A stretch of DNA of 6,609 nt from Chlorobiota bacterium (GCA_013153575.1 JAADEE010000004.1:1-6609); one strand, 5' to 3'; positions 1 to 6,400 are shown, counted from the stretch's first letter. Notes: generated by a model from the letters alone, not told the origin. Made by a program: numbers and translations.

Positions 1-34
1 AATATTCATATTACTTTTTATTAAACAATTTAAT

Positions 35-42
35 TACTTTTG
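35..42 (+). promoter_or_regulatory. Candidate Bacteroidota -7 promoter element (TACTTTTG)
   Basis: TACTTTTG fits the TAnnTTTG consensus of Bacteroidota housekeeping promoters and lies 46 bases before the ATG at 89, which would give a leader of about 40 bases. The upstream -33 TTTG is not clear; only a T-run at 15-19 sits in the right place. The longer word TACTTTTGTA recurs at the candidate promoter of the prenyl synthase (minus strand, 2056-2047), which supports both as real. No start-site data can be read from sequence. Confidence 0.5.
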
Positions 43-88
43 TAAGAAAGCAAAAAAAGATTAAACAAATTTATTATAAAAAACTGTT

Positions 89-991
89 ATGAATCTATTT
101 TTTAAGAAAAAAGATAATAAACCTATTAAAAATAAACTTGCTTTCATTAGTGCTACAACTTTTGGATTAACAGCATTTATTTTTATTGCATATCTTTTAT
201 TAGGTGAACTTATAAGTGTAATAAAAAAAGATTTTTCATCTGAAACAATGATTGTTGTTAGCGAAAAACTGAATATGCGTTCCGACAAAGATGACAATGC
301 ATACGTAATTGGAACATACCCATTTGGAACAAAGGTTGAAGTTTACAATGTATTTGATAACAATTGGGCAGAAGTTTCTGTTAAAGATAAAAAAGGATAT
401 ATGTCGTTTGAGTTTTTGGTTTTACCCGAAAACTTTTATTTAATTGAAGGCATGTTTGGAAATGAAAATGCTAAAAGTTTAATAAAAGCAGTTAAATACC
501 GAAAAGCCATATCTAATTACCTTAAAAACAATAAATTTACCTCAAAAATTCCAAAAAGTGAACGTGAAAAACTTTATGGAAAAGATGACAATAAAGAAGT
601 TTGGCAAATTTTTGCTGAAAATAAGAAATCTGAATTTAACACTTTTTGTTTTGGCGATTATAATGGCGACAAAAATCAAGATGCTGCATTTATAATTACA
701 AATATTGAAACAGGAAAACGAAAATTAATTATTCTTAATATTGAAACAAAGTTTTCTAAAAAATACGGAAAATTAATTACTTCAAAAGATTTAAACAAAG
801 ATTTTCTTTTTATAAAACACATTCCTAAAAGGACAAAAATGATAATAAATGACAGTATAAAAAGAATACCTGTTGATGCAATTTTAATAGGAACAAACAG
901 AGAACATAACTTTAATGATATACCGAAATTAATGATTTATAACGGTAAAAGTTTTGACATTTTTCCTCAAAATAATAAAAATGAAGAATAG
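89..991 (+). CDS. Membrane-anchored bacterial SH3-domain protein of unknown function
   Basis: A 300-residue protein. A lysine-rich cytoplasmic start (residues 1-16) is followed by one hydrophobic segment (about 17-38) and no obvious cleavage site or lipobox, so it is probably an N-terminally anchored protein facing the periplasm. Residues about 55-112 look like a bacterial SH3 (SH3b) domain: VVSEKLNMRS, a glycine/proline turn (TYPFGTKVEVY), NNWAEVSV and KKGYMSFEFL are the usual strand pattern. SH3b domains often bind peptidoglycan or peptides. Residues 188-202 (FGDYNGDKNQDAAFI) resemble the acidic Dx[DN]GDxxxD loop of FG-GAP/VCBS repeats, a calcium-binding type of turn, but only one copy is seen. 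The middle (125-180) and C-terminus match nothing I recognise. The ATG at 89 is chosen because it places the charged N-terminus before the membrane segment and lies 46 bases after a promoter-like box. The stop at 989-991 is 7 bases from the stop of the opposing prenyl synthase gene. The domain calls are inference from pattern; the biological role is unknown. Confidence 0.85.
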   Translation: MNLFFKKKDNKPIKNKLAFISATTFGLTAFIFIAYLLLGELISVIKKDFSSETMIVVSEKLNMRSDKDDNAYVIGTYPFGTKVEVYNVFDNNWAEVSVKDKKGYMSFEFLVLPENFYLIEGMFGNENAKSLIKAVKYRKAISNYLKNNKFTSKIPKSEREKLYGKDDNKEVWQIFAENKKSEFNTFCFGDYNGDKNQDAAFIITNIETGKRKLIILNIETKFSKKYGKLITSKDLNKDFLFIKHIPKRTKMIINDSIKRIPVDAILIGTNREHNFNDIPKLMIYNGKSFDIFPQNNKNEE

Positions 992-998
992 ACTAAAA

Positions 999-1973
999 TT
1001 ATTTTTTACGCTTCATAATTAAATCTGCAAAAGATAAAAGAACCTCTTTTTTACCATTTTCAACAGAAAGTGAGTTTAAAGAATTTATTGCCTTATTATG
1101 AAGTTGCGAAATCTTATTCTCAGTTAATTCTTTAATTCCTAATGAATTATATATACTTGTAACTTTGGCAACTTTTTCTTGCTTATCAATTTTTTGGTCA
1201 GAAATTAAGTTTTTAAGTTCCTTTAAAGTTTCATCATCAGCTCTTTCCATTGCATTAATTAGCAAGAAGGTTTTCTTTCCTGTAATAATATCGTTTCCTG
1301 TTTGTTTTCCAAAAACGTTTGTATCTGCATAAACATCAAGCAAATCGTCTTGAAGCTGAAAAGCCAAACCTATATTTAAACCAAAATCATATAATAAATC
1401 TGCATCTTTTTCATTCGCCCCACCACTAATTGCTCCTGCTTTTAATGATGCTGCAATTAAAACTGATGTTTTAAGTTTAATCATCTTCAAATAATCTTTT
1501 TCCGAAACATTTTCAGTTGTTTCAAAATCCATATCGTACTGTTGCCCTTCGCAAACTTCAAGTGCAGTTTTGTTAAATACAGGAAATATTTCTTTCAATA
1601 AATTTGCAGTTAAATCATTTAAAAATCCGTAAGCCTTTATCATCATTGCATCTCCTGAAAGAATTGCAATATTTTCATTCCATTTTACATGAACAGTTTC
1701 TTTATTTCTTCTTTTTGGCGAATTATCCATAATATCATCGTGCAAAAGAGTAAAATTATGAAAAACTTCAAAAGCCAAAGCCACAGGAATTGCATTTTCA
1801 ATATCCTTAGAAAAAATATTACAAGCAGCTAAAACAAGAGCTGGTCTTATTCTTTTGCCACCTGCATCAAGCGTATATTTTATTGGTTGATAAAGATTTG
1901 CAGGTTCTTTAACTAAATCAACCTTATTTATTTCATCAGAAATTTTTTGTTGCAACTGCTCAATTGTAAACAT
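999..1973 (-). CDS. Short-chain polyprenyl (farnesyl/geranylgeranyl-type) diphosphate synthase
   Basis: A class I trans-prenyltransferase that condenses isopentenyl diphosphate with an allylic diphosphate in the cytoplasm, feeding quinone, undecaprenyl or carotenoid synthesis. Family signatures are complete in the 324-residue product: GGKRIRP at 38-44 for diphosphate binding, the first aspartate-rich motif DDIMD at 79-83 with the following RR (88-89), and the second DDLLD at 209-213, with TGKKT at 231-235. Five residues before the first motif stands Phe74; a bulky aromatic there limits chain length in known archaeal-type GGPP synthases, so a C15-C20 product is more likely than a long solanesyl/octaprenyl chain. 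The exact product cannot be fixed from sequence. Length is normal (about 320-330). The reading frame extends three codons upstream to a TTG at 1982, but the ATG at 1973 is the better start and begins MFTIEQLQQ. It stands alone on the minus strand, converges on the SH3 gene and diverges from murF-alr. No good terminator follows its stop. Confidence 0.93.
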   Translation of the reverse strand: MFTIEQLQQKISDEINKVDLVKEPANLYQPIKYTLDAGGKRIRPALVLAACNIFSKDIENAIPVALAFEVFHNFTLLHDDIMDNSPKRRNKETVHVKWNENIAILSGDAMMIKAYGFLNDLTANLLKEIFPVFNKTALEVCEGQQYDMDFETTENVSEKDYLKMIKLKTSVLIAASLKAGAISGGANEKDADLLYDFGLNIGLAFQLQDDLLDVYADTNVFGKQTGNDIITGKKTFLLINAMERADDETLKELKNLISDQKIDKQEKVAKVTSIYNSLGIKELTENKISQLHNKAINSLNSLSVENGKKEVLLSFADLIMKRKK

Positions 1974-2022
1974 ACTTTTCAACTATAAAAGTTTTTAATA
2001 ATAATTTATTGATAAGAATTAT

Positions 2023-2030
2023 TATTTTTG
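2023..2030 (+). promoter_or_regulatory. Weak candidate -7 element for murF-alr (TATTTTTG)
   Basis: TATTTTTG matches TAnnTTTG and would give a leader of about 80 bases before the ATG at 2120. It faces the better minus-strand box at 2049-2056, so the two transcripts would overlap, which argues against it. Alternatives nearer the gene each miss one consensus base: AAGATTTG at 2086-2093 and TGAATTTG at 2094-2101. None has a convincing -33 TTTG. The gap is very AT-rich, so chance matches are expected. Confidence 0.25.
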
Positions 2031-2048
2031 ATAATTATTTTATTTCTA

Positions 2049-2056
2049 CAAAAGTA
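2049..2056 (-). promoter_or_regulatory. Candidate -7 promoter element for the prenyl synthase (TACTTTTG on minus strand)
   Basis: The minus strand reads TACTTTTGTAG here, identical over ten bases to the box before the SH3 gene at 35-44. The predicted start would leave a leader of roughly 70 bases to the ATG at 1973. The box also forms a short dyad, CTAC-AAAA-GTAG (2047-2058). A -33 TTTG is not evident at the expected spacing. Confidence 0.45.
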
Positions 2057-2119
2057 GTAAAATATCTAAAAGTTCAGAATTTATAAAGATTTGTGAATTT
2101 GGGCAAAAACAATATTTAG

Positions 2120-4591
2120 ATGCAAAACATTTCATTACAACAACTTGCTGAAATAACCAACGGAAAACTTTTTGGAAAGAAAGAAGTTACTGTTTCTGAA
2201 ATAATGACCGATAGCCGAAGTTTCCTATCCTCGAAAAAAGCAATATTTTTTGCCCTTAAAGGAAAACGAAATAACGGACACGCATACATAAAAAAACTCA
2301 TTGAAAATGGCATTGAAAATTTTGTAATTTCTGAATTTAATGACGAACTAAAATCTTATAAAAACATTAACTTAATTCTTGTTAATGATACACTTACATC
2401 ACTCCACAAACTTGCTGAATATCACAGGAATAACTTTAAGTCAGAAATAATTTCAGTAGTTGGCAGCAACGGGAAAACCATTGTTAAAGAATGGCTTTAT
2501 CAACTTTTACGTAAAGATTTTAAAATTGTAAGAAGTCCTAAAAGCTACAATTCACAATTAGGCGTTCCACTTTCTTTATGTTTGCTAAACAACAAATTTA
2601 ATCTTGGAATTATTGAAGCAGGAATTTCGCAAGTTGGTGAAATGCAAAAACTTGAAAAAATAATTAAACCAAATACTGTAATTTTCACTTCACTTGGCGA
2701 TGCTCATCAAGAAAACTTTTCTGACATAAAAACAAAAGCAAATGAAAAGTTAAAAATCAGCAAAAATGCAAACACACTCATATATTCTCCTGATTATGAA
2801 ACACTTTCAAATGTTATAAAAGAAAGTTACACAAACTCAAAAACGAAGTTATTCACTTGGTCTTTTAAGTTAAAAGATGCAAATATTTTTGTTGAAGAAG
2901 TTAATAAAAAGGATAATTTTTCAGAAATAAAAATACTTCATAATGGCAAAAATATTTCATACAAAATTCCTTTTATTGATGAAGCTTCAATAAAAAATTC
3001 ACTTTCGTGCATGGCTTATATTTTGCAAAAAAATATTCTTACAGAAAAAATAAAAGAACGATTTGCAAAGCTCGAAGCAATTGAAATGCGTGTTGAACAA
3101 AAAAAGGGAATTAACAATTGCACTTTGGTTAATGACTTTTACAATTCGGACATTGTATCGATAAAAATTGCAATTGATTTACTGAAAAGCATTTCAAATG
3201 GCAAAAAAACTACAATTATTTTGTCGGATATTATGCAAAGTGGAATTTCTGACAAAGAACTTTTTACAGAACTTGCCGAACTTGTAAGAACCAACAAAAT
3301 TGACCGATTTATTGGCATAGGCAACAGAATTTCAAAACAAAAAGTACTATTTGCAAACATTTCAGAATTAGAACTTTACAACACAGTAGAAGATTTCTTA
3401 AAACAAAACATAAGAACAAAATTTAGCAATGAAGTTATACTTTTAAAAGCTGCACGTTTTTTTAAATTTGAAAGAATTTCAGAAAAATTAGAGCAAAAAA
3501 AACATCGTACAGTTTTAGAAATAAATTTAGAAGCAATTGTTCATAACTTAAATTATTACAAATCATTAATTCCGCCAAAAACCAAAACAATGGTTATGGT
3601 AAAAGCCTTGTCCTACGGTAGCGGAACTTACGAAATTGCAAATCTTTTGCAGCATCATGGTGTTGATTATTTGGGTGTTGCAATTGCCGATGAAGGTGTA
3701 AGGTTAAGAAAAGCAGGTATCACAACACGCATTATGGTTATGAACCCTGATGAAAATAGCATTTCAGATATTGTTGATTATCAGCTTGAACCTGAAATTT
3801 ACAGCTTTAAAATTCTTAATTCTTTTCTTAATAAATTAAAAGATTTTTCGGGCAAAAAACTTCCTGTTCATATAAAAATTGATACAGGCATGAAGCGTCT
3901 TGGTTTTTGCAATTATGAAATTAATGAACTTGCAGATATTTTAAAAGGTAATAATTTCATTTATGCAAAATCTGTTTTTTCTCACCTTGTCGGAACTGAT
4001 GAAGCAATACATGATGATTTTACAAACTTGCAAATATCAAAGTTTAATGATGCGTGTAAAATTCTTTCAGAAAAATTAGATTATAATTTCACAAAGCATA
4101 TTTTAAATTCTTCGGGTATTGAACGTTTCCCAAATGCAGTTTTTGATATGGTAAGAATTGGCATTGGTCTTTATGGATTTAGTCCTAACAACAACGATAA
4201 ATTGCAGAATGTAAGCACATTAAAAACAAGAATTTCGCAAATTAAACAAGTTGCAAAAGGCGAAACCATAGGTTACAGCCGAAAATGGACTGCAAAGCAA
4301 GATAGCAAAATTGCAATAATACCGATTGGTTATGCTGACGGGCTTAGCAGACAATTAAGTAATGAGGTTGGTGAAGTTTTGGTAAATGGGCAAAAAGCCT
4401 TTATTGTAGGAAATGTTTGCATGGATATGTGCATGATTGACATTACAAACATAAATGCAAAAGATGATGATGAAGTAATTATTTTTGGAGATGATTATCC
4501 TGCAAGTGAAATTGCAAAAAAAATCAATACAATTCCTTATGAAATTATAACAGGTGTTTCTGAACGGGTTAAAAGGATTTATTTGGGGTAA
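2120..4591 (+). CDS. Bifunctional UDP-MurNAc-tripeptide:D-Ala-D-Ala ligase / alanine racemase
   Basis: An 823-residue fusion of two cytoplasmic peptidoglycan-precursor enzymes. The MurF half (about 1-455) adds D-Ala-D-Ala to UDP-MurNAc-tripeptide. It shows the N-terminal substrate domain (DSRS at 31-34), the ATP P-loop GSNGKT at 115-120, the EAG glutamate at 166, GDAHQENF at 193-200, and NDFYNSD at 338-344, equivalent to the usual DDSYNANP. The racemase half (about 462-823) makes D-alanine from L-alanine with pyridoxal phosphate. Lys495 in VKALSYGSG is the cofactor lysine, Tyr719 in GYSRKW the opposite catalytic base, Lys586 and Arg593 in KIDTGMKRLGF match the carbamylated Lys/Arg pair, Arg679 (MVRIGIGLYG) faces the pyridine nitrogen, and VCMDMCMID (766-774) and Tyr807 complete the site. 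All catalytic residues are present, so both halves should work. The linker is only a few residues. This fusion is known in Bacteroidota; D-Ala made by one half must pass through a separate Ddl ligase, not in this window, before the other half uses it. Residue equivalences are from memory of Geobacillus Alr. Start ATG at 2120; stop TAA. Confidence 0.96.
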   Translation: MQNISLQQLAEITNGKLFGKKEVTVSEIMTDSRSFLSSKKAIFFALKGKRNNGHAYIKKLIENGIENFVISEFNDELKSYKNINLILVNDTLTSLHKLAEYHRNNFKSEIISVVGSNGKTIVKEWLYQLLRKDFKIVRSPKSYNSQLGVPLSLCLLNNKFNLGIIEAGISQVGEMQKLEKIIKPNTVIFTSLGDAHQENFSDIKTKANEKLKISKNANTLIYSPDYETLSNVIKESYTNSKTKLFTWSFKLKDANIFVEEVNKKDNFSEIKILHNGKNISYKIPFIDEASIKNSLSCMAYILQKNILTEKIKERFAKLEAIEMRVEQKKGINNCTLVNDFYNSDIVSIKIAIDLLKSISNGKKTTIILSDIMQSGISDKELFTELAELVRTNKIDRFIGIGNRISKQKVLFANISELELYNTVEDFLKQNIRTKFSNEVILLKAARFFKFERISEKLEQKKHRTVLEINLEAIVHNLNYYKSLIPPKTKTMVMVKALSYGSGTYEIANLLQHHGVDYLGVAIADEGVRLRKAGITTRIMVMNPDENSISDIVDYQLEPEIYSFKILNSFLNKLKDFSGKKLPVHIKIDTGMKRLGFCNYEINELADILKGNNFIYAKSVFSHLVGTDEAIHDDFTNLQISKFNDACKILSEKLDYNFTKHILNSSGIERFPNAVFDMVRIGIGLYGFSPNNNDKLQNVSTLKTRISQIKQVAKGETIGYSRKWTAKQDSKIAIIPIGYADGLSRQLSNEVGEVLVNGQKAFIVGNVCMDMCMIDITNINAKDDDEVIIFGDDYPASEIAKKINTIPYEIITGVSERVKRIYLG

Positions 4592-4595
4592 TAAG

Positions 4596-4620
4596 ATTAT
4601 AAAAGTCAAGGTTTCACTAT
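4596..4620 (+). repeat. 25-base intergenic repeat, copy 1
   Basis: Begins 5 bases after the murF-alr stop. It shares 21 of 25 bases with copy 2 at 4662-4686: both start ATTATAAAAGT and end ACTAT, differing at four inner positions. Its core AGTCAAGGTTTCACT (4604-4618) is itself an imperfect dyad and is followed by ATTTTT, so copy 1 alone resembles a weak terminator. Confidence 0.6.
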
Positions 4621-4684
4621 TTTTACAAACAACACAAATACCATTTTTTTGCATTAATTGAATTATAAAAGTGAAGCCTTGACT
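4604..4684 (+). terminator. Long-loop 15-bp stem after murF-alr; possible terminator or 3'-end stabilising structure
   Basis: The arm at 4604-4618 pairs with 4670-4684 over all 15 positions, with a single U-G wobble (4612 with 4676) when read as plus-strand RNA. On the minus strand that pair would be an A-C mismatch, so the structure fits the murF-alr transcript better. The loop is 51 bases, and no T-run follows the right arm on the plus strand (ATATTAAAAAG), so it is not a classical intrinsic terminator. The 5-base T-run just after copy 1 (4620-4624) is the more likely stop point. Pairing is seen in the sequence; function is inferred. Confidence 0.4.
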
Positions 4685-4686
4685 AT
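4662..4686 (+). repeat. 25-base intergenic repeat, copy 2
   Basis: Direct repeat of 4596-4620 at a spacing of 66 bases, with core AGTGAAGCCTTGACT (4670-4684). Because each core is a near-palindrome, the two copies are at once direct repeats and inverted repeats of each other. No further copy was seen in this window. Confidence 0.6.
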
Positions 4687-4690
4687 ATTA

Positions 4691-4713
4691 AAAAGAAAAC
4701 AATCTCAGATTGT
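4691..4713 (-). terminator. Intrinsic terminator of the dodecin gene
   Basis: Starting 5 bases past the dodecin stop, the minus strand reads ACAATCTGAGATTGT (4713-4699): a 6-bp perfect stem ACAATC/GATTGT with a TGA loop. It is followed directly by a T-rich tract that ends TTTTCTTTTT once the final stem T is counted. This is the standard hairpin plus U-tract layout, although the stem is AT-rich. Confidence 0.65.
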
Positions 4714-4717
4714 AAAA

Positions 4718-4918
4718 TTACTTAACTTCAAACGTAATTTTAACATTTACACGAAATTCTGAAACTTCATTGTCTTTCACAACAACGCTTTGAGATTGAA
4801 CATATGCAGATTTTATATGTTTTAAACTTTTACCTGCATGTTTTACTGCTTTTTTTGTTGCATCTTCCCAACTTTCTGTTGAGTTTGCCATAACTTCTAT
4901 AACTTTCATTACTGACAT
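4718..4918 (-). CDS. Dodecin family protein
   Basis: A 66-residue protein of the dodecin family, small beta-alpha-beta-beta proteins that form hollow 12-subunit shells and bind flavins or related ligands, usually seen as flavin storage or buffering. The whole length fits: first strand VMKVIEVMANS (3-13), helix with SWEDATKKAVKHAGKSL (16-32), then strands HIKSAYVQSQSVVV (34-47) and EFRVNVKITFEV (54-65). By my alignment from memory, the tryptophan that stacks on the flavin in halobacterial and Thermus dodecins (…HLDWFEV in Thermus) falls on Ser38 here, so flavin binding is not certain. The frame is open upstream to a TTG at 4969, but the extra residues are hydrophobic and unlike the family. The ATG at 4918 gives MSVMKVIE, the common family start; an ATG three codons later is possible. 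It is a single gene with its own promoter-like box (4986-4993) and terminator (4691-4713), divergent from the helicase. Confidence 0.92.
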   Translation of the reverse strand: MSVMKVIEVMANSTESWEDATKKAVKHAGKSLKHIKSAYVQSQSVVVKDNEVSEFRVNVKITFEVK

Positions 4919-4985
4919 AACTATACTAATTTTAATTAATAAATAATTCTTTGATTGTAAAAATAACAATTTTATTGTTTAAATC

Positions 4986-4993
4986 CAAACATA
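4986..4993 (-). promoter_or_regulatory. Candidate -7 promoter element for dodecin (TATGTTTG on minus strand)
   Basis: The minus strand reads TATGTTTG, a TAnnTTTG match, about 68 bases before the dodecin ATG. TTTG words on the same strand at 5025-5022 and 5031-5028 lie farther upstream than the usual -33 spacing. The predicted transcript would begin at about 4980, right at a small AT-rich hairpin (AACAAT/ATTGTT, 4965-4979). The same ATTGTT arm can pair instead with ACAAT (minus strand, 4958-4954). Confidence 0.45.
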
Positions 4994-5074
4994 TAACAAG
5001 CTGATTATCAGAAAAGAGCAACAAAGTCAAACAATATAAAAGCTAAAAACAGTTAAAGTGTTGATTATTATACC

Positions 5075-5082
5075 TATCTTTG
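5075..5082 (+). promoter_or_regulatory. Promoter -7 element for the DEAD-box helicase (TATCTTTG)
   Basis: TATCTTTGC is the most typical Bacteroidota -7 box in the window. It lies 67 bases before the helicase ATG and predicts a leader of about 60 bases. The -33 element is degenerate; no exact TTTG sits at the expected distance. The rest of the 231-base gap (4919-5149) holds the dodecin promoter and two small hairpins but no gene. Confidence 0.6.
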
Positions 5083-5090
5083 CAAAATAA

Positions 5091-5109
5091 ATACTTTCCT
5101 TAAAAGTAT
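5091..5109 (+). other. Leader hairpin near the 5' end of the helicase transcript
   Basis: ATACTTT (5091-5097) pairs perfectly with AAAGTAT (5103-5109) around a 5-base loop. It begins 8 bases after the -7 box, so it would lie at the extreme 5' end of the mRNA. Such a position can protect mRNA from decay or respond to temperature, but the stem is short and AT-rich and chance is possible. Confidence 0.3.
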
Positions 5110-5149
5110 CTTACCGATATTTCCATACAGGAATAATAAAACTAAATAA

Positions 5150-6400
5150 ATGAAATTTGAAGATTTAGGAATTATTGCACCTATTTTAAAAGCAATAAAA
5201 GAAAAAAATTATATTGAACCAACAACAATACAGGAAAAATCAATACCATTAGTAATAAAAGGAAATGACATTTTGGGTTCTGCACAAACAGGAACAGGTA
5301 AAACTGCTGCTTTTGCAATTCCAATAATTCAACATATTTATAATACTACTAATCATTTAGGTGGGAAACCAAAAATTAAATCGTTAATTGTTACACCCAC
5401 ACGTGAACTTGCAATACAAATTGATGAAAATATTAAAGAATATGGCAAATATACAAATGTTAAACATACTGTAATCTTTGGAGGTGTAAAACAAGGCAAA
5501 CAAGTTGATAAACTTAAAAAAGGTGTGCATATTCTAACAGCTACACCCGGAAGATTATTAGACCTGATAAATCAAGGATATATAAGTTTAAAGGATATTG
5601 AAATATTTGTTTTGGATGAAGCAGATAGAATGCTTGACATGGGATTTATTCATGATATTAAAAAGATTTTAGATATACTTCCTCACAAAAGACAATCATT
5701 GTTTTTCTCGGCAACAATGCCACGAAACATTGTTGAACTTTCAAGAAAGATATTAAAAAATCCTAAAAAAATTGAAGTAAGTGCTGTATCATCTACCGCT
5801 GAAACTATTCAACAATATGTTTACTACACAAACAAATCATCTAAAAAAGATTTACTTTTACACATATTACAAAGCCTTGACAATGAACAAGTTCTTTTAT
5901 TTTCAAGAACTAAGCACGGAGCAGATAAAATTACACGAAACTTATTAAAGCATAAAATAAAATCGGCTGCAATTCATGGAAATAAAGCTCAAAACCATAG
6001 GCAAAAAGTTCTTAATCAATTTAAAGCAGGACAAATAAAAGTTCTTGTTGCAACTGATATTGCAGCTCGTGGAATTGACATTAACAAATTAAAATATGTT
6101 ATTAATTACGACATATCAAATGTTGCCGAAGATTATGTTCACAGAATTGGTCGTTCAGGACGTGCAGGTGAAGAAGGCGTTGCAATTTCACTATGTGAAC
6201 CTGAAGAAAATGTTTATATACGTGATATTGAAAAACTCATAAAACAAAAAATAAACATTGTAAAAAACAATCCTTTCCCTCAAACAGACAAACCTATGAC
6301 TAATGCTGAGAAAAAAGAATTTGAAAAAGAAAAACAAAGAAAAAAACAAGAGTTCTTTGCTAATAGAAAAAAGAAGCAGGCTAAATTTAGTCATAAATAA
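5150..6400 (+). CDS. DEAD-box ATP-dependent RNA helicase, RhlE-like
   Basis: A 416-residue cytoplasmic RNA helicase that uses ATP to unwind short RNA duplexes, typically in ribosome assembly, RNA decay or cold adaptation. Both RecA-like domains are intact: Phe3 and the Q motif (Gln28 in PTTIQEKSIP), motif I AQTGTGKT (45-52), Ia PTRELAIQ (83-90), GG (111-112), Ib TPGR (132-135), II DEAD (156-159), III SAT (187-189), IV VLLFSRTKHGADK (248-260), V VATDIAARGIDI (300-311) and VI HRIGRSGR (331-338). The TKHGAD and DMGFIHDI forms resemble the RhlE subgroup, which is why I name that group rather than CsdA or DbpA. A lysine-rich, probably disordered tail (about 380-416) follows, as is common for RNA binding in this group; no DbpA-type RNA-binding domain is present. 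The start at 5150 fits the family N-terminus and the promoter spacing. It is transcribed alone and ends in a strong terminator that overlaps its stop codon. Confidence 0.95.
   Translation: MKFEDLGIIAPILKAIKEKNYIEPTTIQEKSIPLVIKGNDILGSAQTGTGKTAAFAIPIIQHIYNTTNHLGGKPKIKSLIVTPTRELAIQIDENIKEYGKYTNVKHTVIFGGVKQGKQVDKLKKGVHILTATPGRLLDLINQGYISLKDIEIFVLDEADRMLDMGFIHDIKKILDILPHKRQSLFFSATMPRNIVELSRKILKNPKKIEVSAVSSTAETIQQYVYYTNKSSKKDLLLHILQSLDNEQVLLFSRTKHGADKITRNLLKHKIKSAAIHGNKAQNHRQKVLNQFKAGQIKVLVATDIAARGIDINKLKYVINYDISNVAEDYVHRIGRSGRAGEEGVAISLCEPEENVYIRDIEKLIKQKINIVKNNPFPQTDKPMTNAEKKEFEKEKQRKKQEFFANRKKKQAKFSHK

Noticed and set aside
20..76. Imperfect direct repeat ATTAAACAA at 20 and 60, 40 bases apart
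   Set aside because: Short, AT-only context and not positioned with any other signal; expected by chance in such composition.
969..1005. AAAATAAT/ATTATTTT inverted repeat across the convergent stops
   Set aside because: Eight A-T pairs with a 21-base loop would be very unstable, and such words are common here.
1974..1982. TTG at 1982 as the prenyl synthase start, three codons upstream of the ATG
   Set aside because: The ATG at 1973 gives a family-like N-terminus and no ribosome-binding signal favours the TTG.
3139..3360. 73-codon minus-strand frame inside MurF
   Set aside because: Fully antisense to a conserved MurF C-terminal domain, with no promoter-like box or family resemblance.
4355..4654. 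99-codon minus-strand frame opposite the end of murF-alr
   Set aside because: It lies almost wholly antisense to the conserved racemase C-terminus and has a biased, Ile/Asn/Cys-rich composition typical of a shadow frame.
4919..4969. N-terminal extension of dodecin to a TTG at 4969
   Set aside because: The added residues are hydrophobic and unlike the family; the ATG at 4918 gives the standard dodecin start, and the extension overlaps the predicted leader.
6191..6394. Phe-rich minus-strand frame opposite the helicase tail
   Set aside because: The phenylalanine runs are simply the complement of the lysine-rich C-terminal codons of the helicase.
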